Positions 1-7,130 of a stretch of 23,044 bases of DNA are shown here, one piece after another (position 1 is the stretch's first letter; the number at the start of each line of letters is the position of its first letter). The notes under the pieces were generated by a model. It made no database searches. It had not been told where the DNA came from and saw nothing but the letters and a program-made list of their open reading frames with translations. A program made the position numbers and the translations under genes. Origin of the DNA: an uncultured Anaeroplasmataceae bacterium (GTDB taxonomy: Bacteria; Bacillota_I; Bacilli_A; Acholeplasmatales; Anaeroplasmataceae); contig CAKQDS010000028.1 in the NCBI GenBank assembly GCA_934229535.1, positions 1 to 23,044 of the forward strand, read 5' to 3'.

Positions 1-66
1 AAAAAAGTCCGAAAAGTATAGCAATAGCGCTATTTTTTCGGACTTAACTATTTCCAACTGTCGAAC
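1..66 (-). ncRNA. short transcript ending in an intrinsic terminator (small RNA or leader/attenuator)
   Basis: A consensus promoter at 72-100 would start transcription near 64-67. The transcript reaches a hairpin with a perfect 11-bp stem (5-15 with 35-45) and an inner 5-bp stem (18-22 with 29-33), followed by at least six U (1-6). Only about 65 nt separate start and terminator, and there is no open frame, so this is either a free small RNA or an attenuated 5' leader for a gene left of the window. The 5' segment UUCGAC could pair, with one bulge, with GUCCGAA of the terminator stem, which would allow an antiterminator. I could not match it to a known riboswitch class. Confidence 0.45.
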
Positions 67-71
67 TCGGG

Positions 72-100
72 ATTATAACACGATGAAGAAAATATGACAA
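72..100 (-). promoter_or_regulatory. strong sigma-A promoter for the left-edge transcript
   Basis: On the minus strand the -35 is TTGTCA (95-100), the spacer is 17 bp and the -10 is TATAAT (72-77). It lies downstream of the asnS terminator, so it defines an independent transcription unit running out of the window to the left. Confidence 0.7.
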
Positions 101-178
101 TAAAAAACATTTTTTTAAGACTATTTTTTGCTGTTTTTTTACAATATTTTAAAAACAAGTAAATTATACTTAACAAAT

Positions 179-210
179 AAAAAGGTATACCTGCTTAAAA
201 CAAGTATACC
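179..210 (-). terminator. intrinsic terminator of asnS
   Basis: GGTATAC (184-190) pairs with GTATACC (204-210) around a 13-nt loop. On the minus strand the stem is followed by a U run (A's at 179-183). It lies about 20 nt past the asnS stop codon. Confidence 0.8.
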
Positions 211-231
211 ATTCCATTATCAGTATAGATA

Positions 232-1611
232 TTAATATTCACAATTTTTAGGAGTTCTTGGGAAAGGAATAACATCACGAATGTTTTCAACCCCTGTTAG
301 ATACATAATTAATCTTTCAAAGCCCATTCCAAAGCCAGAATGAACACATCCACCATATCTACGAGTATCTAAATACCAATCGATACCATCCTTACTAACA
401 TTAAGCTCCTTCATTCTTTCAAGTAGCTTATCAAGGTTTTCCTCTCTTTGAGATCCACCCATTAATTCTCCAGCATGAGGAACTACTAAATCAACAGCAG
501 CAACAGTTTTATTATCATCATTAACCTTCATATACCAAGCCTTGATTTCTTTAGGCCAATTAGTAATAAATACTGGTCCATTAAAATATTCAGTAATATA
601 TCTTTCATGCTCCTTAGAAATATCATCCTCATATGTAGGAGCAAATTCCCATTTAACAGGTGCCTTCTTTAAGATATCAACAACATCATGATGACTAATT
701 CTTACAAATTTTGAATTTAAAATTGCTTCTAATTTAGAAATTAGACCCTTTTCTACAAATTGATCACAAAATTCAATTTCAGCCTTAGCATTATCTAACA
801 CATATTTAATAACGAACTTTAGCATTTCCTCTTCAATATCCATTAGACCATCTAAATCACAAAATGCCATTTCTGGCTCAATCATCCAAAATTCATTAGC
901 GTGAGTTTGTGTATTAGAGTTTTCCGTTCTAAATGTTGGACCAAAGGTGTAAATATCTGCAAAAGCCATCGCAAAGGTTTCACCCTGTAATTGACCTGAT
1001 CCTGTAATCCAAGCCTGCTTACCAAATAAATCCTTCGAAAAGTCAACATGCTTATTCTCATCAAGTGGTAAATGATTCATATCAAGAGTTGTTATTTTAA
1101 ACATTTGATCAGAGCCTTCACAATCAGCACAGGTGATAAGTGGAGTATGAACATATAAATAGCCTCTTGATTGGAAATAAGTATGAACAGCCATAGCTGC
1201 CACACTTCTTATTCTAAATACAGCATTAAATAAATTTGTTCTTGGACGCAAATGAGCATATTCTCTTAAAAATTCTCTTGTATGTCTTTTAGGCTGAATA
1301 GGATAATCCTCACCACAGTCACCAAGCATAGTAATTTCACTAGCATGAATCTCTAAAGGCTGCTTATTATTAGGGGTTAAAACAACCTTACCTAAAATAC
1401 TTACAGAAACGCCAGTTCTAAATTTAGATACCTCTAAAAAATTAGCAAGCTTGTTATCATAAACAACCTGTATATTTTGAAGAGTTGAACCATCATTAAC
1501 ATTTAAAAAACCAAATTGGGCTTGAGCTCTATTAGTTCTAATCCAACCACAAATAAATATTTCCTTTTCTTCCTTTAATGTAAGTAATTCTTTAATATGA
1601 TCTCTTTTCAT
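232..1611 (-). CDS. asnS: asparaginyl-tRNA synthetase
   Basis: This cytoplasmic class IIb aminoacyl-tRNA synthetase charges tRNA-Asn with asparagine using ATP. The 459-aa length is normal for the family. The N-terminal OB-fold anticodon-binding domain covers about residues 15-105 (FICGWIRTNRAQ, FGFLNVNDGS). Class II motif 1 follows near RPRTNLFNAVFRIRS, motif 2 is around FRTENSNTQTHANEFWMIEPE, and motif 3 is GFGMGFERLIMYLTG near the C-terminus. The EPE and THANEFWMIE residues are typical of AsnRS rather than AspRS. The ATG at 1611 follows an AAGGAGG site about 10 nt upstream. The gene sits alone behind a T-box leader whose apparent specifier codon is AAC (Asn), which independently supports Asn specificity, and it ends at a terminator at 179-210. 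Confidence 0.97.
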   Translation of the reverse strand: MKRDHIKELLTLKEEKEIFICGWIRTNRAQAQFGFLNVNDGSTLQNIQVVYDNKLANFLEVSKFRTGVSVSILGKVVLTPNNKQPLEIHASEITMLGDCGEDYPIQPKRHTREFLREYAHLRPRTNLFNAVFRIRSVAAMAVHTYFQSRGYLYVHTPLITCADCEGSDQMFKITTLDMNHLPLDENKHVDFSKDLFGKQAWITGSGQLQGETFAMAFADIYTFGPTFRTENSNTQTHANEFWMIEPEMAFCDLDGLMDIEEEMLKFVIKYVLDNAKAEIEFCDQFVEKGLISKLEAILNSKFVRISHHDVVDILKKAPVKWEFAPTYEDDISKEHERYITEYFNGPVFITNWPKEIKAWYMKVNDDNKTVAAVDLVVPHAGELMGGSQREENLDKLLERMKELNVSKDGIDWYLDTRRYGGCVHSGFGMGFERLIMYLTGVENIRDVIPFPRTPKNCEY

Positions 1612-1633
1612 TTTAATAAATCCTCCTTATGAA

Positions 1634-1858
1634 ATAAAAAAATCCTTAGATAAAAATCTAAGGACGAAATATTCGCGGTACCACCTTAGTTCAGGATAAA
1701 ATCCTGCCCTCAATTAAGCCCTTAACGCAGGCATACGAATGGTTCTACTTAATTTCTTCCATCACTCAAAGCTGTTAAAAGACTAAGAATCTATTTATTT
1801 TCACCAACCATAAACTCTCTAAAAGTTACATCTTAGCTTTCTTCTTATCAACGTTTGT
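1634..1858 (-). promoter_or_regulatory. tRNA-Asn T-box riboswitch leader of asnS
   Basis: The minus strand carries the T-box core AGGTGGTACCGCG (1674-1686), which pairs with the NCCA end of uncharged tRNA. It is followed by a terminator hairpin CCTTAGAT/ATCTAAGG (1644-1663) with a long U run at 1636-1642. Upstream, CTAAGA and TCTTAG form part of Stem I, and the Stem I side loop reads UUUU-AAC-A. The apparent specifier is therefore AAC at 1774-1776, followed by a purine as usual. Uncharged tRNA-Asn would stabilise the antiterminator and let asnS be transcribed. The specifier position is my reading without a covariance model. Confidence 0.92.
1644..1663 (-). terminator. regulated terminator hairpin of the asnS T-box
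   Basis: An 8-bp stem CCTTAGAT/ATCTAAGG has a 4-nt loop and is followed on the minus strand by a U run (A's at 1636-1642). It lies just after the T-box core, as expected for the conditional terminator. Confidence 0.85.
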
Positions 1859-1862
1859 TAAT

Positions 1863-1891
1863 ATTTTACCCCAAACTAGCAAATAAATCAA
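1863..1891 (-). promoter_or_regulatory. promoter of the asnS T-box transcript
   Basis: The -35 is TTGATT (1886-1891), the spacer is 17 bp and the -10 is TAAAAT (1863-1868). The predicted start near 1856 lies just upstream of Stem I. Confidence 0.6.
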
Positions 1892-1913
1892 TTACAATTT
1901 ATTAAAAATGCTT

Positions 1914-1942
1914 TTGTTTTTATTTCCAAATTATATTATAAT
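1914..1942 (+). promoter_or_regulatory. promoter of the first TetR-family gene
   Basis: The -35 is TTGTTT (1914-1919), the spacer is 17 bp and the -10 is TATAAT (1937-1942). The predicted start near 1949 leaves only about 9 nt before the ATG, so the mRNA would be almost leaderless apart from its GGTGAT site. It is divergent from the asnS promoter. Confidence 0.55.
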
Positions 1943-1957
1943 ATTAGTGGTGATTAT

Positions 1958-2512
1958 ATGAGTGATTTAACTAAGAAAGCAATTGCGTTTGCCTTTAAGG
2001 ATTTATTATTAGAAAAACCAATGTCAAAAATTACAATTACTGACATTACAAACAAATGTGGTATTAATAGACAAACATTCTATTATCATTTTTTAGATCT
2101 TCCTGATTTAGTAGAATGGATTTGTCTTGAGGATGCTGATGATGCCCTAAAAAATAACAAAACCTATGACACCTGGCAGGAAGGCTTCCTATCAATATTT
2201 GAATTAATTAAGAAGGATAAGCCATTCATCTTAAACATTTATCATAATGTTTCCCTAGAAATATTAGAAAACTATCTTTATCGATTAGTCTATCCTTTAT
2301 TATTAAATGTAGTAAAGGAAAAGGCTAAAGGCTATACCGTAAGAGATGATGATTTAGAATTTATTGCTAATTTCTATAAATATGCCTTTGTAGGAATTGT
2401 CCTTAATTGGATAAAAACCGACCTAAAGGAAAATCCAAAGGACATAGTAAATAAAGTAAGTGATCTAACAAGTGGAACCATTGAGCACGCATTAAATAAC
2501 TGTAAGCACTAA
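1958..2512 (+). CDS. TetR/AcrR-family transcriptional regulator
   Basis: A 184-aa predicted DNA-binding regulator. The N-terminal 50 residues form the TetR helix-turn-helix: KAIAFAFKDLLLEKP, then ITITDITNKCGINRQTFYYHF, with the recognition-helix signature NRQTFYYHF. The helical C-terminal part (about 70-180) resembles the TetR_C group seen in DhaS-type regulators, with a hydrophobic NIYHNVSLEILENYLYRLVYPLLL stretch. That group assignment is from memory of the family. The start has a GGTGAT site 3 nt before the ATG. It lies 148 bp upstream of the oleate hydratase gene on the same strand but is separated from it by a strong terminator, so the two have separate transcripts. Control of the hydratase by this protein, perhaps in response to fatty acids, is inferred from position and a small dyad in the hydratase promoter. 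Confidence 0.85.
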   Translation: MSDLTKKAIAFAFKDLLLEKPMSKITITDITNKCGINRQTFYYHFLDLPDLVEWICLEDADDALKNNKTYDTWQEGFLSIFELIKKDKPFILNIYHNVSLEILENYLYRLVYPLLLNVVKEKAKGYTVRDDDLEFIANFYKYAFVGIVLNWIKTDLKENPKDIVNKVSDLTSGTIEHALNNCKH

Positions 2513-2548
2513 TTACGACATTTTATGAATAATGTCGTATTTTTTTTC
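2513..2548 (+). terminator. intrinsic terminator after the TetR-family gene
   Basis: TACGACATT (2514-2522) pairs perfectly with AATGTCGTA (2531-2539), followed by eight T (2540-2547). It separates the regulator from the oleate hydratase gene. Confidence 0.9.
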
Positions 2549-2596
2549 ATTTATTGAATTATGTAGAATTTTTATACATATCCATTTTTTTGTTTA

Positions 2597-2625
2597 TTGG
2601 CTAGCTAGTTGTAATGAACTAAAAT
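2597..2625 (+). promoter_or_regulatory. oleate hydratase promoter with candidate operator dyad
   Basis: The -35 is TTGGCT (2597-2602), the spacer is 17 bp and the -10 is TAAAAT (2620-2625). Within the spacer lies TAGTT-N6-AACTA (2606-2621), a short inverted repeat placed where a TetR dimer would block RNA polymerase. CTAGCTAG (2601-2608) is also palindromic. The promoter is moderate and the operator is a candidate only. Confidence 0.45.
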
Positions 2626-2660
2626 ATAGTCGTAAAGAAAAATTATGGAGGTAATAAATT

Positions 2661-4445
2661 ATGTATTATAGTGCAGGAAATTATGAAGCATTTGCACATC
2701 CTTTAAAGCCTGAGGGTGTAGATAAAAAAAGTGCTTATATTATTGGTACAGGACTTGCTGGCCTATCAGCAGCCTTCTATCTAGTAAGAGATGGTAGAAT
2801 GAAGGGTGAGCATATTCATCTACTTGAAAAGCTAGAGCTTGCTGGTGGTAGCTGCGATGGTAGAAAGGACGTTACAAAAGGCTTTTATATGCGTGGTGGT
2901 AGAGAAATGGATAACCACTTTGAATGTATGTGGGATATGTTCCGTGATGTTCCATCTATTGAAACACCCGATGTAAGTGTCCTAGATGAATATTATTGGT
3001 TAAACAAGAAGGATCCAAATTATTCACTATGTCGTGCTACAATTAATCGTGGTAAAAATGCTCATACAGACAATAAATTTAATCTTGATAAAAAAGCTGC
3101 AATGGAAATTACTAAGCTTTATCTAACTCCTGAAAGTGAGCTTGAGGGAAAAAGAATTGATGAATTCTTCGATGATCATTTTTGGAATAGCAACTTCTGG
3201 TTATATTGGCAAACAATGTTCGCCTTCCAACGCTTTTCATCTGCTTTAGAGATGAAGCGTTATCTTCAACGCTATGTTCATCATATTGATGGTCTACCTG
3301 ATTTTAGTGCTTTAAGATTTACTAAATATAATCAATACGAAAGTATGATTCTTCCTCTTGTTAAATATCTTGAGGCTCATGGCGTAAAAATCGAATATGG
3401 TATTAATGTTAAAAATGTCATTTTTGAACACCAAGGCGATAAAAAGATAGCTAAACAAATCATTTTCGAAAGAAATGGTAAATCTGAAGCAATTGACCTA
3501 GTTAGTGATGATTTAGTATTTATTACTAATGGCTGCTGTACAGATACATCTTGCTATGGCGACCAGGATCATAAGCCTGATTTAAGTCAAATTAGAAATG
3601 GCTATGGTGAATCATGGGATTTATGGCGTAATATTGCCGCTCAGGATAAGGAATTTGGTAATCCACTCGTATTTTGTAATAACGTAGAGCAAACAAACTG
3701 GATGAGTGCTACAGTTGCTACTAAGAATGAAGAGATCATTAACGCAATTAAGGCAATTTGTAAAAGGGATCCTAGAAGCGGTAAGGTTACTACTGGTGGA
3801 ATTGTAACTGTTAAGGATAGTACAGATAATTGGTATTTATCTTGGACAATTAATCGTCAGCCACAATTTAAATCTCAGGATAAGGATTTAGTTTTAATTT
3901 GGGTTTACTCTCTAAATACTAATAAGCCTGGTAACTTTGTTAAAAAGCCAATGAGAGAATGTACAGGTCGTGAGGTTTGTATGGAATGGCTATATCATAT
4001 CGGTATTAGTGAAGATAAGATTGAAGCATTAGCTACTAACGAAGCTAATACAACTACTTGCTATATGCCTTATATCAATGCCTTCTTCCAACCACGTCAT
4101 GAAAGCGATAGACCAAAGGTTGTTCCAAATGGTGCTGTAAACTTTGCCTTTGTTGGTCAATTTGCAGAAACTCCAAGAGATACAATATTTACAACTGAGT
4201 ATTCTATTAGAACCGGTATGGAAGCCGTATATACCTTATTAAATGTTGATAGAGCTGTCCCTGAGGTTTGGGGAAGTACCTATGATGTACGTGAGCTTCT
4301 AAGAGCTACATATTATGCAATAGATAAGAAAAAGCTTAATCAAATGCCATTAAGCTTTAAGGAAAAGCAGCTATTAAAGCTTGTTATCAAAAAAACAAAA
4401 AATACAGATATTGAAAAGCTATTAAAGGAAAGTGGCTTAATTTAG
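2661..4445 (+). CDS. ohyA: oleate hydratase (FAD-dependent fatty acid hydratase, 10-hydroxystearate forming)
   Basis: Oleate hydratase adds water to cis-9 unsaturated fatty acids such as oleate to give 10-hydroxy fatty acids. It is a peripheral membrane FAD protein, formerly annotated as myosin-cross-reactive antigen. The 594-aa length is typical. The dinucleotide motif G29-T-G31-L-A-G34 follows YII near the N-terminus, and the family hallmark MRGGREMD spans 77-84. E82 and Y201 (KRYLQRY) fall at the positions I recall as catalytic in the Staphylococcus enzyme. Conserved NRQPQFKSQDKDLVLIWVYSL and FVGQFAETPRDTIFTTEYSIRTGMEAVY blocks follow. A GGAGG site precedes the ATG. Known roles in other Firmicutes are detoxification of antibacterial host or dietary unsaturated fatty acids and production of hydroxy fatty acids. 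The upstream TetR gene is the likely regulator by context. Confidence 0.97.
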   Translation: MYYSAGNYEAFAHPLKPEGVDKKSAYIIGTGLAGLSAAFYLVRDGRMKGEHIHLLEKLELAGGSCDGRKDVTKGFYMRGGREMDNHFECMWDMFRDVPSIETPDVSVLDEYYWLNKKDPNYSLCRATINRGKNAHTDNKFNLDKKAAMEITKLYLTPESELEGKRIDEFFDDHFWNSNFWLYWQTMFAFQRFSSALEMKRYLQRYVHHIDGLPDFSALRFTKYNQYESMILPLVKYLEAHGVKIEYGINVKNVIFEHQGDKKIAKQIIFERNGKSEAIDLVSDDLVFITNGCCTDTSCYGDQDHKPDLSQIRNGYGESWDLWRNIAAQDKEFGNPLVFCNNVEQTNWMSATVATKNEEIINAIKAICKRDPRSGKVTTGGIVTVKDSTDNWYLSWTINRQPQFKSQDKDLVLIWVYSLNTNKPGNFVKKPMRECTGREVCMEWLYHIGISEDKIEALATNEANTTTCYMPYINAFFQPRHESDRPKVVPNGAVNFAFVGQFAETPRDTIFTTEYSIRTGMEAVYTLLNVDRAVPEVWGSTYDVRELLRATYYAIDKKKLNQMPLSFKEKQLLKLVIKKTKNTDIEKLLKESGLI

Positions 4446-4450
4446 ATGAA

Positions 4451-4484
4451 AAAACACCTGAAGTTCAAAAACCTCAGGTGTTTT
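4451..4484. terminator. bidirectional terminator between convergent ohyA and the CvpA-like gene
   Basis: AAAACACCTGA (4451-4461) pairs perfectly with TCAGGTGTTTT (4474-4484). A/T tracts on both sides make it usable from either strand. It sits between the ohyA stop (4445) and the stop of the minus-strand gene (4487). Confidence 0.85.
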
Positions 4485-4486
4485 AA

Positions 4487-5197
4487 TTATAGAAATAAAC
4501 CTATTATATTAGCAAGTGTATTATGATTATATAGATATTTGGATAATCTAAATGAGCTTGTTGAAAGCTGCATATCTATATTAATAAAATTCCTAACTGC
4601 TGGAAATGATGAGGTTTGCATTAATAAAGAAACACCAAATAATAAAATATCAACAATCACTAAAAATATTAGTCCGTAAAATATAACTCCTAATGTTCCA
4701 TCTAAAACCTTTAAAATAGTTGAGCCTTCCTTTAAAGCTTTAAAAATAATTTTTAAAATAAAGCAAATAAGGGTTGTCCCAAAAAACATAACAAAAAATG
4801 CAATAACAACCATTAAGCATTTACTAACATTTTCAGATATTCCCACTGCAACACTTGCTCCATCAATAGTTACTCTTTCAGCTATAAACTTACTAATATT
4901 TTCCGGAAATCCAATAGCCTTTAATACCTCAAGTGCTGTTGCATTACCATCCTGTAAGGCCTCACTTGCTGAAACGTTACTATACACCTTATTATATATA
5001 GCATTATAAAATATATTATGCTTAATCATGAATGAAGCAAAATCTCTACAAAAAATGATTGAAAATAAAAAGCCACATAAAGAATTAGCTAATGATAAAA
5101 ATTTTTCAACAAACCCCTTCTTTAAGCCTACAATTATAAAAACTATAAAAAGAACGACTAAAACAATATCAATTACTCCACAAAATTTAAAATCCAT
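4487..5197 (-). CDS. CvpA-family integral membrane protein
   Basis: A 236-aa membrane protein. The N-terminus has the family pattern: IDIVLVVLFIVFIIVGLKKG, a first transmembrane helix ending in a G-x-KKGF turn, then a second helix (LANSLCGFLFSIIF). After a soluble loop (about 52-125) come two more helices: CLMVVIAFFVMFFGTTLICFILK, and the segment around GVIFYGLIFLVIVDILLFGV. Amphipathic FKALKEGSTILKVLDGTLG lies between them, as in CvpA proteins. Known members include E. coli CvpA (colicin V production, envelope stress) and Bacillus YshB; the biochemical role is unresolved. I place the start at 5197 because AAGGTGG lies about 6 nt upstream and the predicted transcript starts near 5213, which excludes an upstream in-frame ATG at 5233. 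The gene is divergent from pepP and convergent with ohyA. Confidence 0.75.
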   Translation of the reverse strand: MDFKFCGVIDIVLVVLFIVFIIVGLKKGFVEKFLSLANSLCGFLFSIIFCRDFASFMIKHNIFYNAIYNKVYSNVSASEALQDGNATALEVLKAIGFPENISKFIAERVTIDGASVAVGISENVSKCLMVVIAFFVMFFGTTLICFILKIIFKALKEGSTILKVLDGTLGVIFYGLIFLVIVDILLFGVSLLMQTSSFPAVRNFINIDMQLSTSSFRLSKYLYNHNTLANIIGLFL

Positions 5198-5219
5198 ACA
5201 TACCACCTTCGATATTTGC

Positions 5220-5225
5220 ATTATA
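5220..5225 (-). promoter_or_regulatory. extended -10 promoter of the CvpA-like gene
   Basis: The minus strand reads TGATATAAT, an extended -10. No good -35 is visible at 17 bp. The predicted start near 5213 fits the start codon at 5197. Confidence 0.5.
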
Positions 5226-5274
5226 TCACACAATATTACAAAATATATGAAAAAATTATGAGTTTGTATTATTC

Positions 5275-5303
5275 TTGCAAAAACAATAAAAATGATTTAT
5301 AAT
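5275..5303 (+). promoter_or_regulatory. promoter of the Xaa-Pro aminopeptidase gene
   Basis: The -35 is TTGCAA (5275-5280), the spacer is 17 bp and the -10 is TATAAT (5298-5303). The -10 overlaps an in-frame ATG at 5302-5304, so that codon cannot be the translation start of this transcript. Confidence 0.75.
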
Positions 5304-5322
5304 GACTTATGGAGATGATTAC

Positions 5323-7095
5323 ATGAATAAAATTGAAGAATTTCAAATACTTTTGTTTCAAAAGAAAATAAATTGCTACATTATTCCTACATCAGATTTT
5401 CATCAAAGCGAATATGTGGCAGATTATTTTAAAGGTAGAGAGTATTTAAGTAATTTCACTGGCTCTGCAGGAACCCTTGTTGTTACTCAAAATGACGCAA
5501 GAATCTGGGTTGACGGCAGATATTTTATTCAAGCTGAAAAACAATTACCTAAAAATATTCATTTAATGAAAATGGGAACAAAGGGCTTTCCAACAATTGA
5601 TGAATATTTAAAATCAGTTTTAAATGATGGAGATACCCTAGCCTTTGATGGTAGATGTTTAAGTGCTAGCTTCGTAAATAATCTAACTAATACTATTAAT
5701 AAAAAAATTAATATTATCGATGAAATTGATTTAATCAATGAGATGTGGGCAGATCGTCCTATACTTCCAGCTACACCTATTTTTATGCTTGAGACCTTCT
5801 TTAGTGGTGAAAGCTATCAAAGCAAAATAGAACGAATAAGAGAACAAATGAATTTTAATAAAGCAACAAATTATCTATTAACCTCACTTGAGGATCAAGC
5901 ATGGCTTTATAATCTTAGAAGTAATGATGTGTTATATACGCCTGTATTTTTAGCCTATACATTAATAACTAAAAATGATACTATTTTATATTTAGATCCT
6001 AAAAAGCTAACGCCAGAAATTCATAATTACTTAAAGGAAAATAAGGTTGTTGTTAAGCCATATTTTGATATTTATGAAGCAATTAAAAATTTAAGTGGTA
6101 AAACCATTATGGATTTATCAAAGGTAAATTATACCTTATATCATTCATTTACAAACAAGGATGATGTCATTAATATTCAAAACCCAACACTTTTAATGAA
6201 GGCAATTAAAAACGATACTGAGATAGCTAATATTAAGCTTGCACATATTAAAGATGGTGTTGCTGTAACTAAATTTATGTACTACCTAAAAAATAACATT
6301 GGCAAACAAGATTTAACAGAAATTAGTGTTTCAAATTATCTACAATCACTTCGTGAGGAACAAAAGGGATTTGTTGAATTAAGCTTTAACACTATTTGTG
6401 CCTATAAAGAAAATGCAGCAATGATGCACTATAGTGCAAACGAGCTATCTAATGCTAAGCTAGAACCAAATGGATTTTTACTAGTAGATTCTGGTGGCCA
6501 CTATTTAGAAGGTACAACCGATATTACTAGAACATTTGCCTTAGGAGAATTAACTGATACAATGAAGCTTCATTTTACAACTGTTCTTCAATCAGTTATT
6601 AACCTTGCGAGTGCTAAATTCTTAAAAGGTATTAGAGGTATTAATCTAGATATTTTAGCAAGAGGCCCAATTTGGAATTTAGGCATTGACTATAAATGTG
6701 GTACTGGCCATGGTGTTGGCTATCTTTTAAGTGTACACGAAGGGCCAAACGGCTTCCGCTATCAAATAGTACCAGAACGAAATGATAGTGCAATTTTAGA
6801 GCCAGGAATGATAACAACTGATGAGCCTGGAATCTATCTTGAGGGTCAATATGGTATAAGAACCGAAAACGAACTTCTTTGTGTTAAGGATGAATCAACA
6901 GAATTTGGTGATTTCCTTTCATTTGAAACTATAACCTACGCCCCAATCGATTTAGACGCAATTGAACCTACAATTTTAACTAAGGCTCAAAAGGATTGGT
7001 TAAACAATTATCATAAGCAAGTATTTGAAAAAATATCACCATATCTATCACCAAATGAGGTAGAATGGTTAAAGAAATATACAAGAGAAATCTAG
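5323..7095 (+). CDS. pepP: Xaa-Pro aminopeptidase (aminopeptidase P, M24B family)
   Basis: A cytoplasmic dimetal peptidase that removes an N-terminal residue preceding proline. At 590 aa it belongs to the long three-domain form (two creatinase-like N-terminal domains plus a C-terminal pita-bread domain), like eukaryotic XPNPEP1, rather than the ~440-aa E. coli enzyme. The N-terminal domain begins CYIIPTSDFHQSEYVADYFKG, a conserved block of this subgroup. All five metal ligands are visible, numbered from the chosen start: D389 (VDSGG), D400 (TTDITRT), H463 (GTGHGVG), E501 (DEPGIY) and E515 (RTENE). The ATG at 5323 follows GGAGATGAT and lies downstream of the mapped promoter; the upstream ATG at 5302 is inside the -10. 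It probably helps recover amino acids from proline-rich peptides. A terminator follows at 7102-7130. Confidence 0.95.
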   Translation: MNKIEEFQILLFQKKINCYIIPTSDFHQSEYVADYFKGREYLSNFTGSAGTLVVTQNDARIWVDGRYFIQAEKQLPKNIHLMKMGTKGFPTIDEYLKSVLNDGDTLAFDGRCLSASFVNNLTNTINKKINIIDEIDLINEMWADRPILPATPIFMLETFFSGESYQSKIERIREQMNFNKATNYLLTSLEDQAWLYNLRSNDVLYTPVFLAYTLITKNDTILYLDPKKLTPEIHNYLKENKVVVKPYFDIYEAIKNLSGKTIMDLSKVNYTLYHSFTNKDDVINIQNPTLLMKAIKNDTEIANIKLAHIKDGVAVTKFMYYLKNNIGKQDLTEISVSNYLQSLREEQKGFVELSFNTICAYKENAAMMHYSANELSNAKLEPNGFLLVDSGGHYLEGTTDITRTFALGELTDTMKLHFTTVLQSVINLASAKFLKGIRGINLDILARGPIWNLGIDYKCGTGHGVGYLLSVHEGPNGFRYQIVPERNDSAILEPGMITTDEPGIYLEGQYGIRTENELLCVKDESTEFGDFLSFETITYAPIDLDAIEPTILTKAQKDWLNNYHKQVFEKISPYLSPNEVEWLKKYTREI

Positions 7096-7099
7096 ATAA

Positions 7100-7130
7100 A
7101 AAAATAGAGAATTTGCTTCTCTATTTTTTT
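7100..7130. terminator. bidirectional terminator between pepP and the unknown gene pair
   Basis: AAATAGAGAA (7102-7111) pairs with TTCTCTATTT (7117-7126), flanked by an A run on the left and eight T on the right (7124-7131). The minus-strand gene's stop codon TAG (7121-7123) lies inside the 3' arm, so the hairpin overlaps its end. Confidence 0.85.

Noticed and set aside
1..45. Inverted repeat as a transposon end
   Set aside because: The perfect stem, short loop and U run fit an intrinsic terminator, and no transposase or matching distal end is present.
882..1064. Second minus-strand open frame inside asnS
   Set aside because: It is an alternative frame of asnS motif 2 DNA with no start signal or family resemblance.
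5028..5261. Plus-strand open frame overlapping the CvpA-like gene start
   Set aside because: It is Lys/Thr-rich, antisense to a membrane protein, and lacks a ribosome site; it also crosses the divergent promoter region.
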